Below the pieces are notes generated by a model. It had not been told where the DNA came from. It searched no databases and saw only the letters and a list, made by a program, of their open reading frames with translations. DNA of 64,000 nucleotides from Thermohalobaculum sp050330995 (GTDB taxonomy: Bacteria; Pseudomonadota; Alphaproteobacteria; Rhodobacterales; Rhodobacteraceae). The stretch is taken from contig JBHJHI010000004.1 in NCBI GenBank assembly GCA_050330995.1, positions 1 through 64,000 of the forward strand, in the 5' to 3' direction. Below, in pieces: positions 1 to 8,380 of the stretch; position 1 is the stretch's first letter, and each line of letters starts with the position of its first letter. The position numbers and the translations under genes were made by a program.

Positions 1-498
1 CAAGCAGAACAGCACGAAGGCGGTGCTGACGAACAGGTCGCCGCCGACGGCGCTCAGGTCGAGGCGCGGCACGCCCGGCAGGCCGTCGTCGCCGCCGAAC
101 ACCGGGCTCTCGAACACGTAGGAATAGCCCATCTGCCCGAAGGCGAGCGTGGCCATGATGAAGTAGATGCCATGGCTGCGCGAGCAGATCGCGCCGATCA
201 CCCAGGCGACGGCGCCGGTGACGACGATGCCGGCCGCCATGGCGACGGGCGGCGCGAGGCCGGCCTTGGTGGCGAGCGTCGCGTAGGCGTAGGCGCCCAC
301 GCCCATCAGCGCGCCGTGGCAGAGCGAGACCATGCCGCCGAAGCCCGCGACCAGATCGAGCGCCACGACGAGGATCGCCAGGATCAGGATCTCGCTCAGG
401 ACCTCGAGCCCGAAGTAGTCGGCCGTGAAGGCGCGCCAGAGCCCGAAGGCGGCGAGGAGCCCGAGGGCGGCGTAGCGAAAGGGGGTGTGGCGGAACAT
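1..498 (-). CDS. livM: Branched-chain amino acid-type ABC transporter permease, LivM-like (partial, C-terminus beyond window edge)
   Basis: Inner-membrane permease of a HAAT-family importer. The visible 166 residues begin MFRHTPFRYAALGLL and run through hydrophobic segments, with the LivM-like stretch DLVAGFGGMVSLCHGALMG. The 3' part lies outside the window. It starts 5 bases after the LivH-like gene stops, so the two permeases are co-transcribed with the upstream binding protein and ben genes. By context the likely substrate is benzoate or a related aromatic acid rather than leucine. That substrate is inferred; the family assignment is clear. Confidence 0.9.
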   Translation of the reverse strand, partial: MFRHTPFRYAALGLLAAFGLWRAFTADYFGLEVLSEILILAILVVALDLVAGFGGMVSLCHGALMGVGAYAYATLATKAGLAPPVAMAAGIVVTGAVAWVIGAICSRSHGIYFIMATLAFGQMGYSYVFESPVFGGDDGLPGVPRLDLSAVGGDLFVSTAFVLFCL

Positions 499-503
499 GG
501 CGC

Positions 504-1373
504 TTATCCTTTCGCCGGGAACAGACCGACGGGTCGGATGACCAGCACGGCCGCGAGCAGCGCGTAGATCAGCACCGAGGCCAGCTCGGGCGCCAGCACG
601 GCGCCGAAGGTCTGGACGAAGCCGTAGATCAGCGACCCCGCGATCGCGCCGCGCAGGCTGCCGAGCCCGCCGATCACGATCACGATCAGCACCGGGATCA
701 GGATCGAGAGCCCCATCTCCGGCGTGACCGACAGCACCGGCGCCGCGATCGCGCCCGCGAGCCCCGCCAGCGCGCAGCCGACGCAGAAGACCACGAAGAA
801 CAGCCGCTCGACGTTGATGCCGAGGCAGGCGGCCATCGCGTCGTTGTCGACGCCCGCGCGGATCATCGCGCCGATCTGCGTGCGCTCCAGCACCAGCGCC
901 AGGGCCGCGAACATCGCGACGCCGACGCCGATGATGAAGAGGCGATAGACCGGGTAGGTGACGCCGAGGATGTCGACCGTGCCCGACAACAGCGCCGGCG
1001 TCGGGGCGGCGAGCGCCAGATCCCCCCAGACGAGGCGCGTGAGGTCGAGCAGCACGAAGATCAGGCCGAAGGTCACCAGCACCTGCGCCATCGGCCCGGA
1101 CTTGCGCATCCGCTGGATGAAGCCGGTGTAGAGCAGGACGCCGAGCACCGCGACCGCGAGGGGGGCGGCGACGAACCCGAGCCAGTAGCCGCCCACCGCC
1201 GACAGGCTGGCCGCCACGTAGGCGCCGGCCGCGTAGAGCGCGCCGTGGGCGAGGTTCACGAAATGCATCAGCCCGAAGATGACCGTCAGCCCGATCGAGA
1301 GCAGGAACAGCAGCATCGACAGTTGCAGCGCGTTGAGGGCCTGGAAGACCCAGAAGCCGGGATCCGTCGTCAT
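504..1373 (-). CDS. livH: Branched-chain amino acid-type ABC transporter permease, LivH-like
   Basis: A 289-residue integral membrane protein, normal length for LivH. The N-terminal half has the typical LivH stretch IFGLMHFVNLAHGALYAAGA, and the C-terminal part has IGGLGSLRGAIAGSLIYG, the EAA-like loop that contacts the ATPase. It partners with the LivM-like gene immediately downstream and the periplasmic binding protein upstream. The ATPase genes (livG, livF) are not in the window and would be expected further along the same strand. Placement at the end of a catB-benABCD operon points to aromatic acid uptake; this is an inference from context. Confidence 0.92.
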   Translation of the reverse strand: MTTDPGFWVFQALNALQLSMLLFLLSIGLTVIFGLMHFVNLAHGALYAAGAYVAASLSAVGGYWLGFVAAPLAVAVLGVLLYTGFIQRMRKSGPMAQVLVTFGLIFVLLDLTRLVWGDLALAAPTPALLSGTVDILGVTYPVYRLFIIGVGVAMFAALALVLERTQIGAMIRAGVDNDAMAACLGINVERLFFVVFCVGCALAGLAGAIAAPVLSVTPEMGLSILIPVLIVIVIGGLGSLRGAIAGSLIYGFVQTFGAVLAPELASVLIYALLAAVLVIRPVGLFPAKG

Positions 1374-1405
1374 CGGTCGTTCTCCCCGAGCGCGTTCCGT
1401 TTCGG

Positions 1406-1432
1406 CCGGCCGCGCGGCGACCGCGCGGCCGG
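1406..1432 (-). terminator. Intercistronic stem-loop between binding-protein gene and livH
   Basis: A perfect 12-bp inverted repeat with a 3-base loop (arms 1406-1417 and 1421-1432) lies between the binding-protein stop and the livH start. There is no T-run on the transcribed side. Hairpins in this position commonly stabilise the binding-protein mRNA and reduce downstream permease expression, so partial attenuation is more likely than full termination. Confidence 0.55.
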
Positions 1433-1448
1433 GGTTGAGGCCGCCGGC

Positions 1449-2627
1449 TCAGTTGGTCGGCATCTGGCAGCCGTTAGCCGGATCGCGCTCGGGGTCGAGC
1501 TGCGCCAGCACGTCCTGCGTCATGCCGTCCTCGCCCGACACGGTCTCGTAGACGTAGATCGGCTGCACGAGGTTGTTGGTCGCGGGATCGATCGAGAGCG
1601 GACCGCGCGGGCCGTCGAAGCTGACGCCGCTCAGCGCCGCGGCGAGCGCCGAGCCTTCGGTCGCCCCGGTCTTGACCGCCTCGACCAGGGCGCGGGCCGC
1701 GTCGTAGCCCGACACCGCGAACTCCGACGGCAGCCGGCCGGTCTTCTCCCGGAAGGCGGCGACGAAGGTCTCGTTGGCCTCGTTGTCGATGGCGGGGACG
1801 TAGAAGCCCGAGGTGATCACGCCCTCGGCCGCCGCGCCCTGCGCGTTGACGTAGAGCGCGGACGTGAGGAAGCCCGAGCCGTAGAGCGGCATGTCGGCCT
1901 TCAGCCCGAAGCTGTCGTACTGCTTGACGAAGCTGATCGCCTCGCCGCCGGCGTAGAACACGTAGACCGCCTCGGCGCCGCTGGCCTTGGCCTGCGCGAG
2001 GTAGGGGCCGAAGTCCTGCGTCTTCTGGAAGGGCGTGAAATCGGCGCCGACGACCTCGCCGCCCGCGGCCTCGAAGGTCTCGGTGAAGGCGCCGATCTGC
2101 TGGCGGCCGGCGGCGTAGTCGGGGGCCAGCGTGTAGACCCGGCTGACGCCCTGCTCGGCGAGCCAGGTGCCCATGGGCCGGTTGACCTGGCTGTTCGAGA
2201 ACGACAGGCGCACGACGTAGGGAGAGCAGGCCGAGCCGGTCGCGTCGTCGTTGCCGGCGTTGGCGATCAGGAGCGGCGTCTGCGCGCGGTCGACCACGTC
2301 GCGAATGGCCCCGAGCACGCCGGAGGACACGACGCCCGCGATCACGTTGACGCGGTCCTGCAGCAGCAGCTTGCGCGTCTTGGCGAGGCCCACCGGCGGC
2401 TTCACCTCGGTATCCTCGCGCACGATCTCGAAGGTCGCATCGACCTCCGGGCCGAAGGTGTCCAGGCCGAGCGCGAAGCCCGCGTCGATCTCGTTGCCGA
2501 GGGCGGCGTAGACGCCTGAGTAGGGCAACAGCATGCCGATCTTGATGTCCTCGGCGGCGGCGCTCGCGGACATCGCCGCGGCGCTCGCCAAGCCGATCAG
2601 GCCGGCCTTGAAGCGCGTCTTCCTCAT
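1449..2627 (-). CDS. ABC transporter substrate-binding protein (LivJ/LivK family), probably for an aromatic acid
   Basis: Periplasmic ligand-binding protein of type I fold, about 392 residues. The chosen start (MRKTRFKAGLIGLASAAAM) follows a GGGAGAGGAAACC ribosome site and gives a clean Sec signal peptide ending near ASAAA; a start 15 codons further out would bury the signal. The mature protein opens with EDIKIGMLLPYSG, the family hallmark. It has two cysteines near the hinge and C-terminus (SACSPY and NGCQM), as often seen in this subgroup. It lies 61 bases after benD. Aromatic-acid binding is inferred from operon position. Confidence 0.88.
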   Translation of the reverse strand: MRKTRFKAGLIGLASAAAMSASAAAEDIKIGMLLPYSGVYAALGNEIDAGFALGLDTFGPEVDATFEIVREDTEVKPPVGLAKTRKLLLQDRVNVIAGVVSSGVLGAIRDVVDRAQTPLLIANAGNDDATGSACSPYVVRLSFSNSQVNRPMGTWLAEQGVSRVYTLAPDYAAGRQQIGAFTETFEAAGGEVVGADFTPFQKTQDFGPYLAQAKASGAEAVYVFYAGGEAISFVKQYDSFGLKADMPLYGSGFLTSALYVNAQGAAAEGVITSGFYVPAIDNEANETFVAAFREKTGRLPSEFAVSGYDAARALVEAVKTGATEGSALAAALSGVSFDGPRGPLSIDPATNNLVQPIYVYETVSGEDGMTQDVLAQLDPERDPANGCQMPTN

Positions 2628-2688
2628 GGTTTCCTCTCCCGTTCGATTTGTCGGCTTCGTTTCTGTTGCCACCGCCCCGACGCGGGGT

Positions 2689-3516
2689 CTAGCCGAGGTC
2701 GCCGCCGCCGACGGGCACCGTCACGCCCGTGATGTAGGCGGCGTCGTCCGCCGCCAGGAACAGGATGGGCCCCGCCTGCTCGTCGAGCGTGCCGTAGCGG
2801 CCCATCAGGCTGGAGGCCGTGGTCTGCTCGACCACCTCCCGCCACCACGTCTTCTCGCGCTTGGTGAGCTTGCCCCCCGTCTCCAGGTTGCGCGGGACGG
2901 CGCGCGGCGGCGCCTCGGTCCCGCCCGGCGCCGTCGCCACCACCCGGATGCCGTGATCGGCCAGTTCCCAGGCGAGCGAGGCCGTGAGCGCGTTCACGCC
3001 GCCCTTCGAGGCGGCGTAGGGGACGCGGTTCAGCCCGCGCGTGGCGATCGAGGAGACGTTCACGATCACGCCCTTCCCGGCCTTCGTCATGCTCGGCAGC
3101 ACCGCGCGGCAGCAGTAGAGCGTCGGGAACAGCGAGCGACGGACCTCCTGGTCGATCTCCTCGGGCCGGTAGTGCGTGTACGGCTTGGCCCAGATCGTGC
3201 CGCCCACGTTGTTGATCAGCACGTCGATGCGCTTGAAGCGCTGCTTCGCGGCTGCCATCGCCGCCTCGGCGCCGTCCCAGGTCTCGAGATCCGCCGGGAC
3301 GAAGCCGGCGCTCCCGCCCCGGGCCTCGATGCCCTCGGCGACCTCGGCGCCGAGGTCAGAGCGGTCGACGACCATCACCTTCGCGCCCTCGGCGCCGGCG
3401 CGCTCGGCGACGCGTCGCCCGATGCCCTGCGCCGCGCCGGTGACGACGACGACCTTGCCGTCGAAGCGCCCCGGCATCGCGGCGCTCGTCGCCTGTCCTG
3501 TCGTCCTGGCGCTCAT
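2689..3516 (-). CDS. benD: 1,6-dihydroxycyclohexa-2,4-diene-1-carboxylate dehydrogenase (BenD)
   Basis: Short-chain dehydrogenase of 275 residues that oxidises the benzoate cis-diol to catechol with loss of CO2 and reduction of NAD+. The nucleotide-binding motif TGAAQGIG is at residues 26-33, NNVGG near 102-106, and the catalytic YxxxK is Y167/K171 after the serine strand VNVSS. The start ATG overlaps the benC stop by 4 bases (ATGA), tying it to the dioxygenase. The SDR family alone is not specific; the BenD call rests on its place after benABC. Confidence 0.93.
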   Translation of the reverse strand: MSARTTGQATSAAMPGRFDGKVVVVTGAAQGIGRRVAERAGAEGAKVMVVDRSDLGAEVAEGIEARGGSAGFVPADLETWDGAEAAMAAAKQRFKRIDVLINNVGGTIWAKPYTHYRPEEIDQEVRRSLFPTLYCCRAVLPSMTKAGKGVIVNVSSIATRGLNRVPYAASKGGVNALTASLAWELADHGIRVVATAPGGTEAPPRAVPRNLETGGKLTKREKTWWREVVEQTTASSLMGRYGTLDEQAGPILFLAADDAAYITGVTVPVGGGDLG

Positions 3517-4532
3517 GCGGCCTTGGCCGGACTCTCTGTGGGGTTGAACTTCTCGAAGAAGAAGCTCGCCGGCGCCACGCCCAGGCCCTCGAAGTGCGCG
3601 CGCACGGCGTCGACCATGGGCGGCGGGCCGCAGAGGTAGACGTCGACCCCGCCGTCCCTCAGGTCCTCGGCGCTCACGTGGTCGGTGACGTAGCCCTTGC
3701 GCGCGTGCTCGGTCGCCTCGTCGGCGAGGACGGTGATCACCTCGACGTCGCCGATCGTCTCGGCCAGCGCCCGGACCCGGTCGAGTTCGACCAGATCGGC
3801 CTCGCGGGTGACGGCGTAGTAGAGGCGGATCGGCTGGTCGCAGCCGCTCTCGGCGAGCTGCTCCAGCATCGACAGGAACGGCGCGAGCCCGGTCCCGCCG
3901 GCCAGCCACAGCATCGGCCGCTCGACCGGGCGCAGGTAGAAGGCGCCCATCGGCCCCGTCAGCCGCACCCTGTCGCCCGCGGCCGCGCGGCCGGTCAGGT
4001 AGTCGCTCATCACCCCGCCGGGGATGTTGCGGATCAGGAAGGTGCCTTCCGCGGCGCCGGCGGCCGAGGAGAACGAGTAGGCGCGGTGCGCGTCGGTGCC
4101 CGGCACCGAGATGTTGACGTACTGCCCGGGCAGGAAGCCGATCGGGCGCTCCATCCTGACCCTGAGGCCGATCGAGGTCTCCGAGAGGCGCTCGACCGCG
4201 ACGACCTCGCCCGGCACGGCCTCGGTCTTGGTCTTGCAGACCTCCGACGAGGCGGGGACGCGCAGGATGCAGTCGCTCTCGACCGTCATCTGACAGGCGA
4301 GCACGTAGCGCGCCTCCGCCTCCTCCTCGGTCAGGCTGTCGTCCATGTGGAACTCCAGCTCGTACTCGCCCTTCTCGCAGAAGCACTTGCAGGTGCCGCA
4401 GACGCCGTCGCGACAGTCCATCGGCAGGTTGATCTTCTGGCGGAAGGCGGCGTCGGTCACCATCTCGCCGTCCTCGACCTCGATGACGCGGGTGACGCCG
4501 TCCTCGAAATTCAGCGCGACCTGGTAGGTCAT
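3513..4532 (-). CDS. benC: Benzoate 1,2-dioxygenase electron transfer component (BenC)
   Basis: A 339-residue reductase that passes electrons from NADH through FAD and a 2Fe-2S centre to the BenAB oxygenase. The N-terminal plant-type ferredoxin domain has C40, C45, C48 and C80 as cluster ligands. The FAD domain follows, with RAYSFSS, and then the NAD domain, with LWLAGGTGLAPFLSML. Length and domain order match BenC/XylZ. The start at MTYQVALNFEDG fits the family; the 77-base gap from benB contains a hairpin. Confidence 0.96.
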   Translation of the reverse strand: MTYQVALNFEDGVTRVIEVEDGEMVTDAAFRQKINLPMDCRDGVCGTCKCFCEKGEYELEFHMDDSLTEEEAEARYVLACQMTVESDCILRVPASSEVCKTKTEAVPGEVVAVERLSETSIGLRVRMERPIGFLPGQYVNISVPGTDAHRAYSFSSAAGAAEGTFLIRNIPGGVMSDYLTGRAAAGDRVRLTGPMGAFYLRPVERPMLWLAGGTGLAPFLSMLEQLAESGCDQPIRLYYAVTREADLVELDRVRALAETIGDVEVITVLADEATEHARKGYVTDHVSAEDLRDGGVDVYLCGPPPMVDAVRAHFEGLGVAPASFFFEKFNPTESPAKAA

Positions 4533-4554
4533 GGGCTCGCGGTCCTCCCTTGTC

Positions 4555-4580
4555 CGCGCGCTCCTGTGTCGGAGCGCGCG
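4555..4580 (-). terminator. Intercistronic stem-loop between benB and benC
   Basis: A perfect 10-bp inverted repeat (4555-4564 and 4571-4580, arms CGCGCGCTCC / GGAGCGCGCG) with a 6-base loop lies in the only sizeable gap inside benABCD. It has no T-run, so it more likely sets oxygenase:reductase stoichiometry through mRNA processing than ends transcription. Confidence 0.5.
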
Positions 4581-4609
4581 TTGTCGTTGAGCATTCCAGC
4601 CGGGCCGGA

Positions 4610-5140
4610 TCAGATGTGGTAGATGTCGATCACGTGATGGATCTGATCGTTCTTCAGGACGACCTTCTTGAACCGGATCAGCGGCGTCTCGCCCGTCGTG
4701 TCGATCGTGTAGTACGACGTGCCCCAGTGGGTGTCGGTCTTGCCGTAGCGGTAGGACAGCGTGAACCAGTTGAAGCGCACTTTCGTCTCGCCGTTCTCCT
4801 GGCTCAGGATCTCGATGTTCGACACGTTGTGGCTGGTGCGCGGCTCCGGCAGCGAGGTGGCCGAGGAGCGGTCGGTCTTGATGCGGAAGACGCGGTCCTC
4901 GATACCCGACTTGTCGCCGTACCAGATCAGCGACATCTCGTTCTGCGGGTCCTCGGTCAACTGGTCGAAGTCGTCCCAGGCCGGCATCCAGAACTCGCAG
5001 TCCGGATGGTAGTGCTCGAGCCACGTGTCCCATTCGCGGTCGTCGAGGCAGTTGGCCTCGCGCACCAGAAAGGCGCGGACCTCGTCGAAGGTCATCTCGC
5101 GCGCCCCGGCGCGGGCTCGTTCCATCGTGCTGACGGTCAT
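4610..5140 (-). CDS. benB: Benzoate 1,2-dioxygenase small (beta) subunit (BenB)
   Basis: A 176-residue ring-hydroxylating dioxygenase beta subunit with a cystatin/SnoaL-like fold that supports the alpha subunit hexamer. Recognisable family stretches are REANCLDDREWDTWLEHY, DCEFWMPAW, the RTSHNVSNIEI strand and a C-terminus ending in HVIDIYHI. The start (MTVSTMERARAGAREM) lies 5 bases after the benA stop; a start at M16 would also fit the family. Expected to form alpha3beta3 with BenA. Confidence 0.95.
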   Translation of the reverse strand: MTVSTMERARAGAREMTFDEVRAFLVREANCLDDREWDTWLEHYHPDCEFWMPAWDDFDQLTEDPQNEMSLIWYGDKSGIEDRVFRIKTDRSSATSLPEPRTSHNVSNIEILSQENGETKVRFNWFTLSYRYGKTDTHWGTSYYTIDTTGETPLIRFKKVVLKNDQIHHVIDIYHI

Positions 5141-5145
5141 GGCGC

Positions 5146-6534
5146 TCACTCCGCTGCGATCTTGTCGTGGTCGAGGGCGGCGCGCTCGCGGGCCACGGCC
5201 TCGCGCATCCGCTCGGCCCACTGGCCGTGCTGGACGACGAACAGGCCCTCGTCCTCGGTCTTCGCGCCCGACAGGATCGGATCGATGCCGAGCGCCTTGG
5301 CGTCCTCGTCCGGCCCCTCGATCCAGTGCGTGGCGCCGCGGGTCAGGTCGTTCCACCTGGCGTGGGCCGCGCCCTGGTAGCCGCGCTGGGTCGCGCGGAA
5401 CTCCTCGGTGTCGTCCGGCGTCGCCATGCCCGAGGCGTTGAAGAAGTCCTCGTACTGACGGATCCGGCGCGAGCGGGCGCTCTGGCTCTCGCCCTTCGGC
5501 GCGATACAGTAGATCGTGACCTCGGTCTTGTCGACCGAGAGGGGACGGAACACGCGGAGCTGCGAGCTGAACTGGTCCATCAGGAACACGTTCGGATAGA
5601 GGCACAGGTTGCGCAGCACGCCGACCATCCAGTCGGCCTTGGCCTCGCCGTACTTCGCCTTGAACTCGTCGTAGCGCTCATAGGCCGGGCGGTTGGTCGG
5701 ATCGGCCCAGGTGGTCCAGAGCAGCAGGTGACCGTTCACGTAGGAATGGAAGCCGCCCTTCTGCTTCGACCACTTCGACGCGTCGGTCGCCTTGATCTTG
5801 TCTTCCTTGCCCTCCTTGCCGCGACGCGACGTGGTCGCGACGTAGTTCCAGTGGACCGAGGAGACGTGGTAGCCGTCGGCGCCGTTCTCGGCCTGGAGCT
5901 TCCAGTTGCCGTCGAAGGTGTAGGTCGAGGCGCCGCGCAGGACCTCCAGGCCCTCCTCCGACTGATCGCAGACCATGTCGATCAGCTTGGTGGTCTCGCC
6001 GAGGTAGTCCGCCAGCGGCTGCACGTCGGCGTTGAGCGAGCCGAACAGGAAGCCGCGATAGTTCTCGAAGCGCGCGACCCTGGTCAGGTCGTGGCTGCCG
6101 TCCTGGTCGAACTGCTCCGGATAGCCGCCGGTCTTGCCGTCCTTGACCTTCAGGAGCTTGCCGGTGTTCGAGAAGGTCCAGCCGTGGAACGGGCAGGTGA
6201 AGGTCTTCTGGTTGCGACGTTTGAAGCGGCAGAGCATGGCGCCGCGATGCGAGCAGGCGTTGATCAGCGCGTGCAGCTCGCCGTCCTTGTCGCGGGTGAT
6301 CACGACCGGCGTGCGGCCCATGTACAGCGTGAAGTAATCGCCGGGCTCCGGGATCTGGCTTTCGTGCGCCATGTAGATCCAGTTGCCCTCGAAGATATGC
6401 TTCATCTCCAGCTCGAACAGATCTTCGTCGGTAAACATGTCACGCCGGGCACGGAACAGGCCGTTGTCGGCGTCCTCCTGAACGATGCCGTTCAGTCGCT
6501 GCTCGATGTCGTCGATCTCGATCGCGGTGAACAT
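5146..6534 (-). CDS. benA: Benzoate 1,2-dioxygenase large (alpha) subunit (BenA)
   Basis: A 462-residue Rieske non-heme iron oxygenase catalytic subunit that dihydroxylates benzoate at C1/C2. The Rieske cluster ligands are C94-x-H96 (ACSHRG) and C114-xx-H117 (CPFHGW). The mononuclear iron site follows in AENGADGYHVSSVHWNY, with the two histidines spaced as in the family. Length matches BenA/XylX. It comes 49 bases after catB and is the first of the benABCD set. Confidence 0.96.
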   Translation of the reverse strand: MFTAIEIDDIEQRLNGIVQEDADNGLFRARRDMFTDEDLFELEMKHIFEGNWIYMAHESQIPEPGDYFTLYMGRTPVVITRDKDGELHALINACSHRGAMLCRFKRRNQKTFTCPFHGWTFSNTGKLLKVKDGKTGGYPEQFDQDGSHDLTRVARFENYRGFLFGSLNADVQPLADYLGETTKLIDMVCDQSEEGLEVLRGASTYTFDGNWKLQAENGADGYHVSSVHWNYVATTSRRGKEGKEDKIKATDASKWSKQKGGFHSYVNGHLLLWTTWADPTNRPAYERYDEFKAKYGEAKADWMVGVLRNLCLYPNVFLMDQFSSQLRVFRPLSVDKTEVTIYCIAPKGESQSARSRRIRQYEDFFNASGMATPDDTEEFRATQRGYQGAAHARWNDLTRGATHWIEGPDEDAKALGIDPILSGAKTEDEGLFVVQHGQWAERMREAVARERAALDHDKIAAE

Positions 6535-6583
6535 GTCTTCCTCCTCTTAGCCACCCTTGTTTCGATCGGCCGGGCGGATCTGT

Positions 6584-7747
6584 TTAGTTGTTGACGACCG
6601 ACAGTGCGGGCGTCGTGCCGCGTCCGCGTCGGTAGTGCTCGACCTTGTCGGGGTCGAGCGCGACGCCGATCCCGGGGCCCGGGGGCACGAGGACCGAGAA
6701 GTCGCGGTAGACGATCGGCTCCGCCAGGATTTCGTCTGTCAAGAGCAGTGGGCCGAACAGCTCGCCCCCCCAGGCTACGGTCGGGACGGTCGCGAACAGC
6801 TGCAGCGCCGCCGCCGTGCCGACCCCGGCCTCCAGCATGGTCCCGGCGTAGAGGCCGATGTCTGCCGCCTGCGCGATGGCGACGACGTCGCCCGCCCGCT
6901 TCAGGCCGCCCGACTGGGCGATCTTCACCGCGAACACGTCGGCCGCGCGGTCGGCGGCGACGCGCAACGCGTCCTCCGGCCCCTGCAGGGCCTCGTCCGC
7001 CATCACCGCGATCTCGTAGCCGTCGGTGAGGCGCTTCAGCGCGTGCACGTCGCCTGCGCGGATCGGCTGCTCGACCAGATCGACGCCGACCTCCTGGAGC
7101 CCCGCGAGGCCCCAGCGCGCCTCGGTCGCGTTCCAAGCCTGATTGACGTCGACGCGGATCGAGGCCGCGTCGCCGACCGCCGCCTTGATGGCGGCGACGT
7201 GGGCGATGTCCTCGCGCACCGGGCGCTTGCCGATCTTCAGCTTGAAGACGTTGTGCCGACGCGTCTCCAGCATCTCCTGCGCCTCGGCGATGTCGACCTC
7301 GGAATTGCCGCTCGCCAGCGTCCAGGCGACCGGCATCGTCTCGCGCACCGCGCCGCCGAAAAGCTCGGCGACGGACACGCCGAGCCGGCGCGCGCGCCCG
7401 TCCCAGAGCGCGGTCTCGACGGCGCAGCGCGCGATCGGGTTGCCGCGCACGGCCTTCTCCATGACGTGGATCGCAGCGTTGACGGCGTCGCCGTCGCGGC
7501 CCGTCAGCACCGGCGCGATATAGCCGTCGATGGCGAGCTTGATGCTCTCCGGGCTTTCGGCGCCGTAGCTCATGCCGCCGATCGACGTCCCCTCGCCGAG
7601 ACCTTGGGAACCGTCCGAGAAACGGACGCGCACGAGAACGATCGATTGTGCCGTCATCGTCGTCATCGACAGCACGTGACCGCGGATAGTTGGAATATCC
7701 ACGATGATGGTCTCAATGTTCTCTATCTCGTTCATCGCGCTCGCCAT
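6584..7747 (-). CDS. catB: Muconate cycloisomerase (CatB)
   Basis: Converts cis,cis-muconate to muconolactone, a later step of the same benzoate-catechol pathway. It is an enolase-superfamily member of 387 residues with the KxK base at K169/K171, metal ligands D200 (RVDVNQ), E226 (LVEQP) and D251 (MADEA), and the second base K275 (AVKIAQSGG). It is the first gene of the operon, followed by benA. M5 is an alternative start; neither start has a strong ribosome site. catA and catC are not in the window and no divergent regulator is seen. Confidence 0.92.
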   Translation of the reverse strand: MASAMNEIENIETIIVDIPTIRGHVLSMTTMTAQSIVLVRVRFSDGSQGLGEGTSIGGMSYGAESPESIKLAIDGYIAPVLTGRDGDAVNAAIHVMEKAVRGNPIARCAVETALWDGRARRLGVSVAELFGGAVRETMPVAWTLASGNSEVDIAEAQEMLETRRHNVFKLKIGKRPVREDIAHVAAIKAAVGDAASIRVDVNQAWNATEARWGLAGLQEVGVDLVEQPIRAGDVHALKRLTDGYEIAVMADEALQGPEDALRVAADRAADVFAVKIAQSGGLKRAGDVVAIAQAADIGLYAGTMLEAGVGTAAALQLFATVPTVAWGGELFGPLLLTDEILAEPIVYRDFSVLVPPGPGIGVALDPDKVEHYRRGRGTTPALSVVNN

Positions 7748-7802
7748 GGGATCAAGACTGTGAGTGCGAGCGACAATGAAGGAACGGTAGCGATCGGGTC
7801 CA

Positions 7803-7831
7803 ATACCCGTACAGTCTGACGTGATACCCGT
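7803..7831 (-). promoter_or_regulatory. Direct repeat ACGGGTAT upstream of catB, candidate activator site
   Basis: On the coding strand of catB the octamer ACGGGTAT occurs twice (7831-7824 and 7810-7803), with start-to-start spacing of 21 bases, i.e. two helical turns. The pair lies 56-84 bases upstream of the catB start codon. Same-face direct repeats are used by IclR-type (PcaU/PcaR-like) and some LysR activators of aromatic operons. No matching regulator gene is visible in the window, so the binding protein is unknown. Confidence 0.4.
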
Positions 7832-8297
7832 CTAACCGGCAGGGGATCGATCGAGCTTCCGCCTTCTCCCTTTCGCTCGAACGCCCGGCACTGCCGTCCT
7901 GCGTCCGTCGGATCGGGGAGAGGCGGACGCCCGAAGGTCCGTACGAGAGGAACCGCGCCGCACTGCGCGTCGGCGCCCGGCACGCCTCTGGAGCGAGGCG
8001 GCGGACGGGCTCGGCTCCTGTCACGAGGCTGTCGTTCGCCAAGGACGCATGCGACGCCGCACGGTGGCCATGACGTTCCCGGCCGCCGCCGACGGACTCT
8101 TTCCCCGACGGATCGGGAGACATTCGACGCGACAGGAGACGAGCGCGACTCGGCGAATGTTTCCGGCTGGTCCGAGGAGCATACACGCTGCAGGCGAGGG
8201 CAGAAATCGGTCCATGACCTGGACTGTAGATTGGTATCGTCTCCGAAGATCCACGTGCCAAAGGCTTTATTGGTATCGGATTCGAGTCGTTCCCTCG

Positions 8298-8380
8298 TAA
8301 TATATTTCTTTCAATATAATCTATATAAAAATAATGTTATAATATTATCGTGCGATTGATTGAGGAATAAAAATAGCATG
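8298..8380. other. AT-rich island in GC-rich DNA
   Basis: About 80 bases made mostly of A and T, in sharp contrast to the surrounding DNA. It contains two perfect TATAAT boxes (8315-8320 and 8338-8343) and a 10-bp palindrome ATAATATTAT (8339-8348). No good -35 box sits at the right distance from either TATAAT. It could be a promoter UP-like element, a recognition site for a nucleoid protein, or a scar of transferred DNA. Confidence 0.6.

Noticed and set aside
7752..8261. Minus-strand open frame of 169 codons upstream of catB
   Set aside because: Translation is Ser/Arg-rich with no motif or ribosome site, and covers the expected promoter region.
8269..8300. GGATTCGAGTC resembling a tRNA T-loop, possible att site
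   Set aside because: No acceptor stem, anticodon arm or full tRNA could be built around it.
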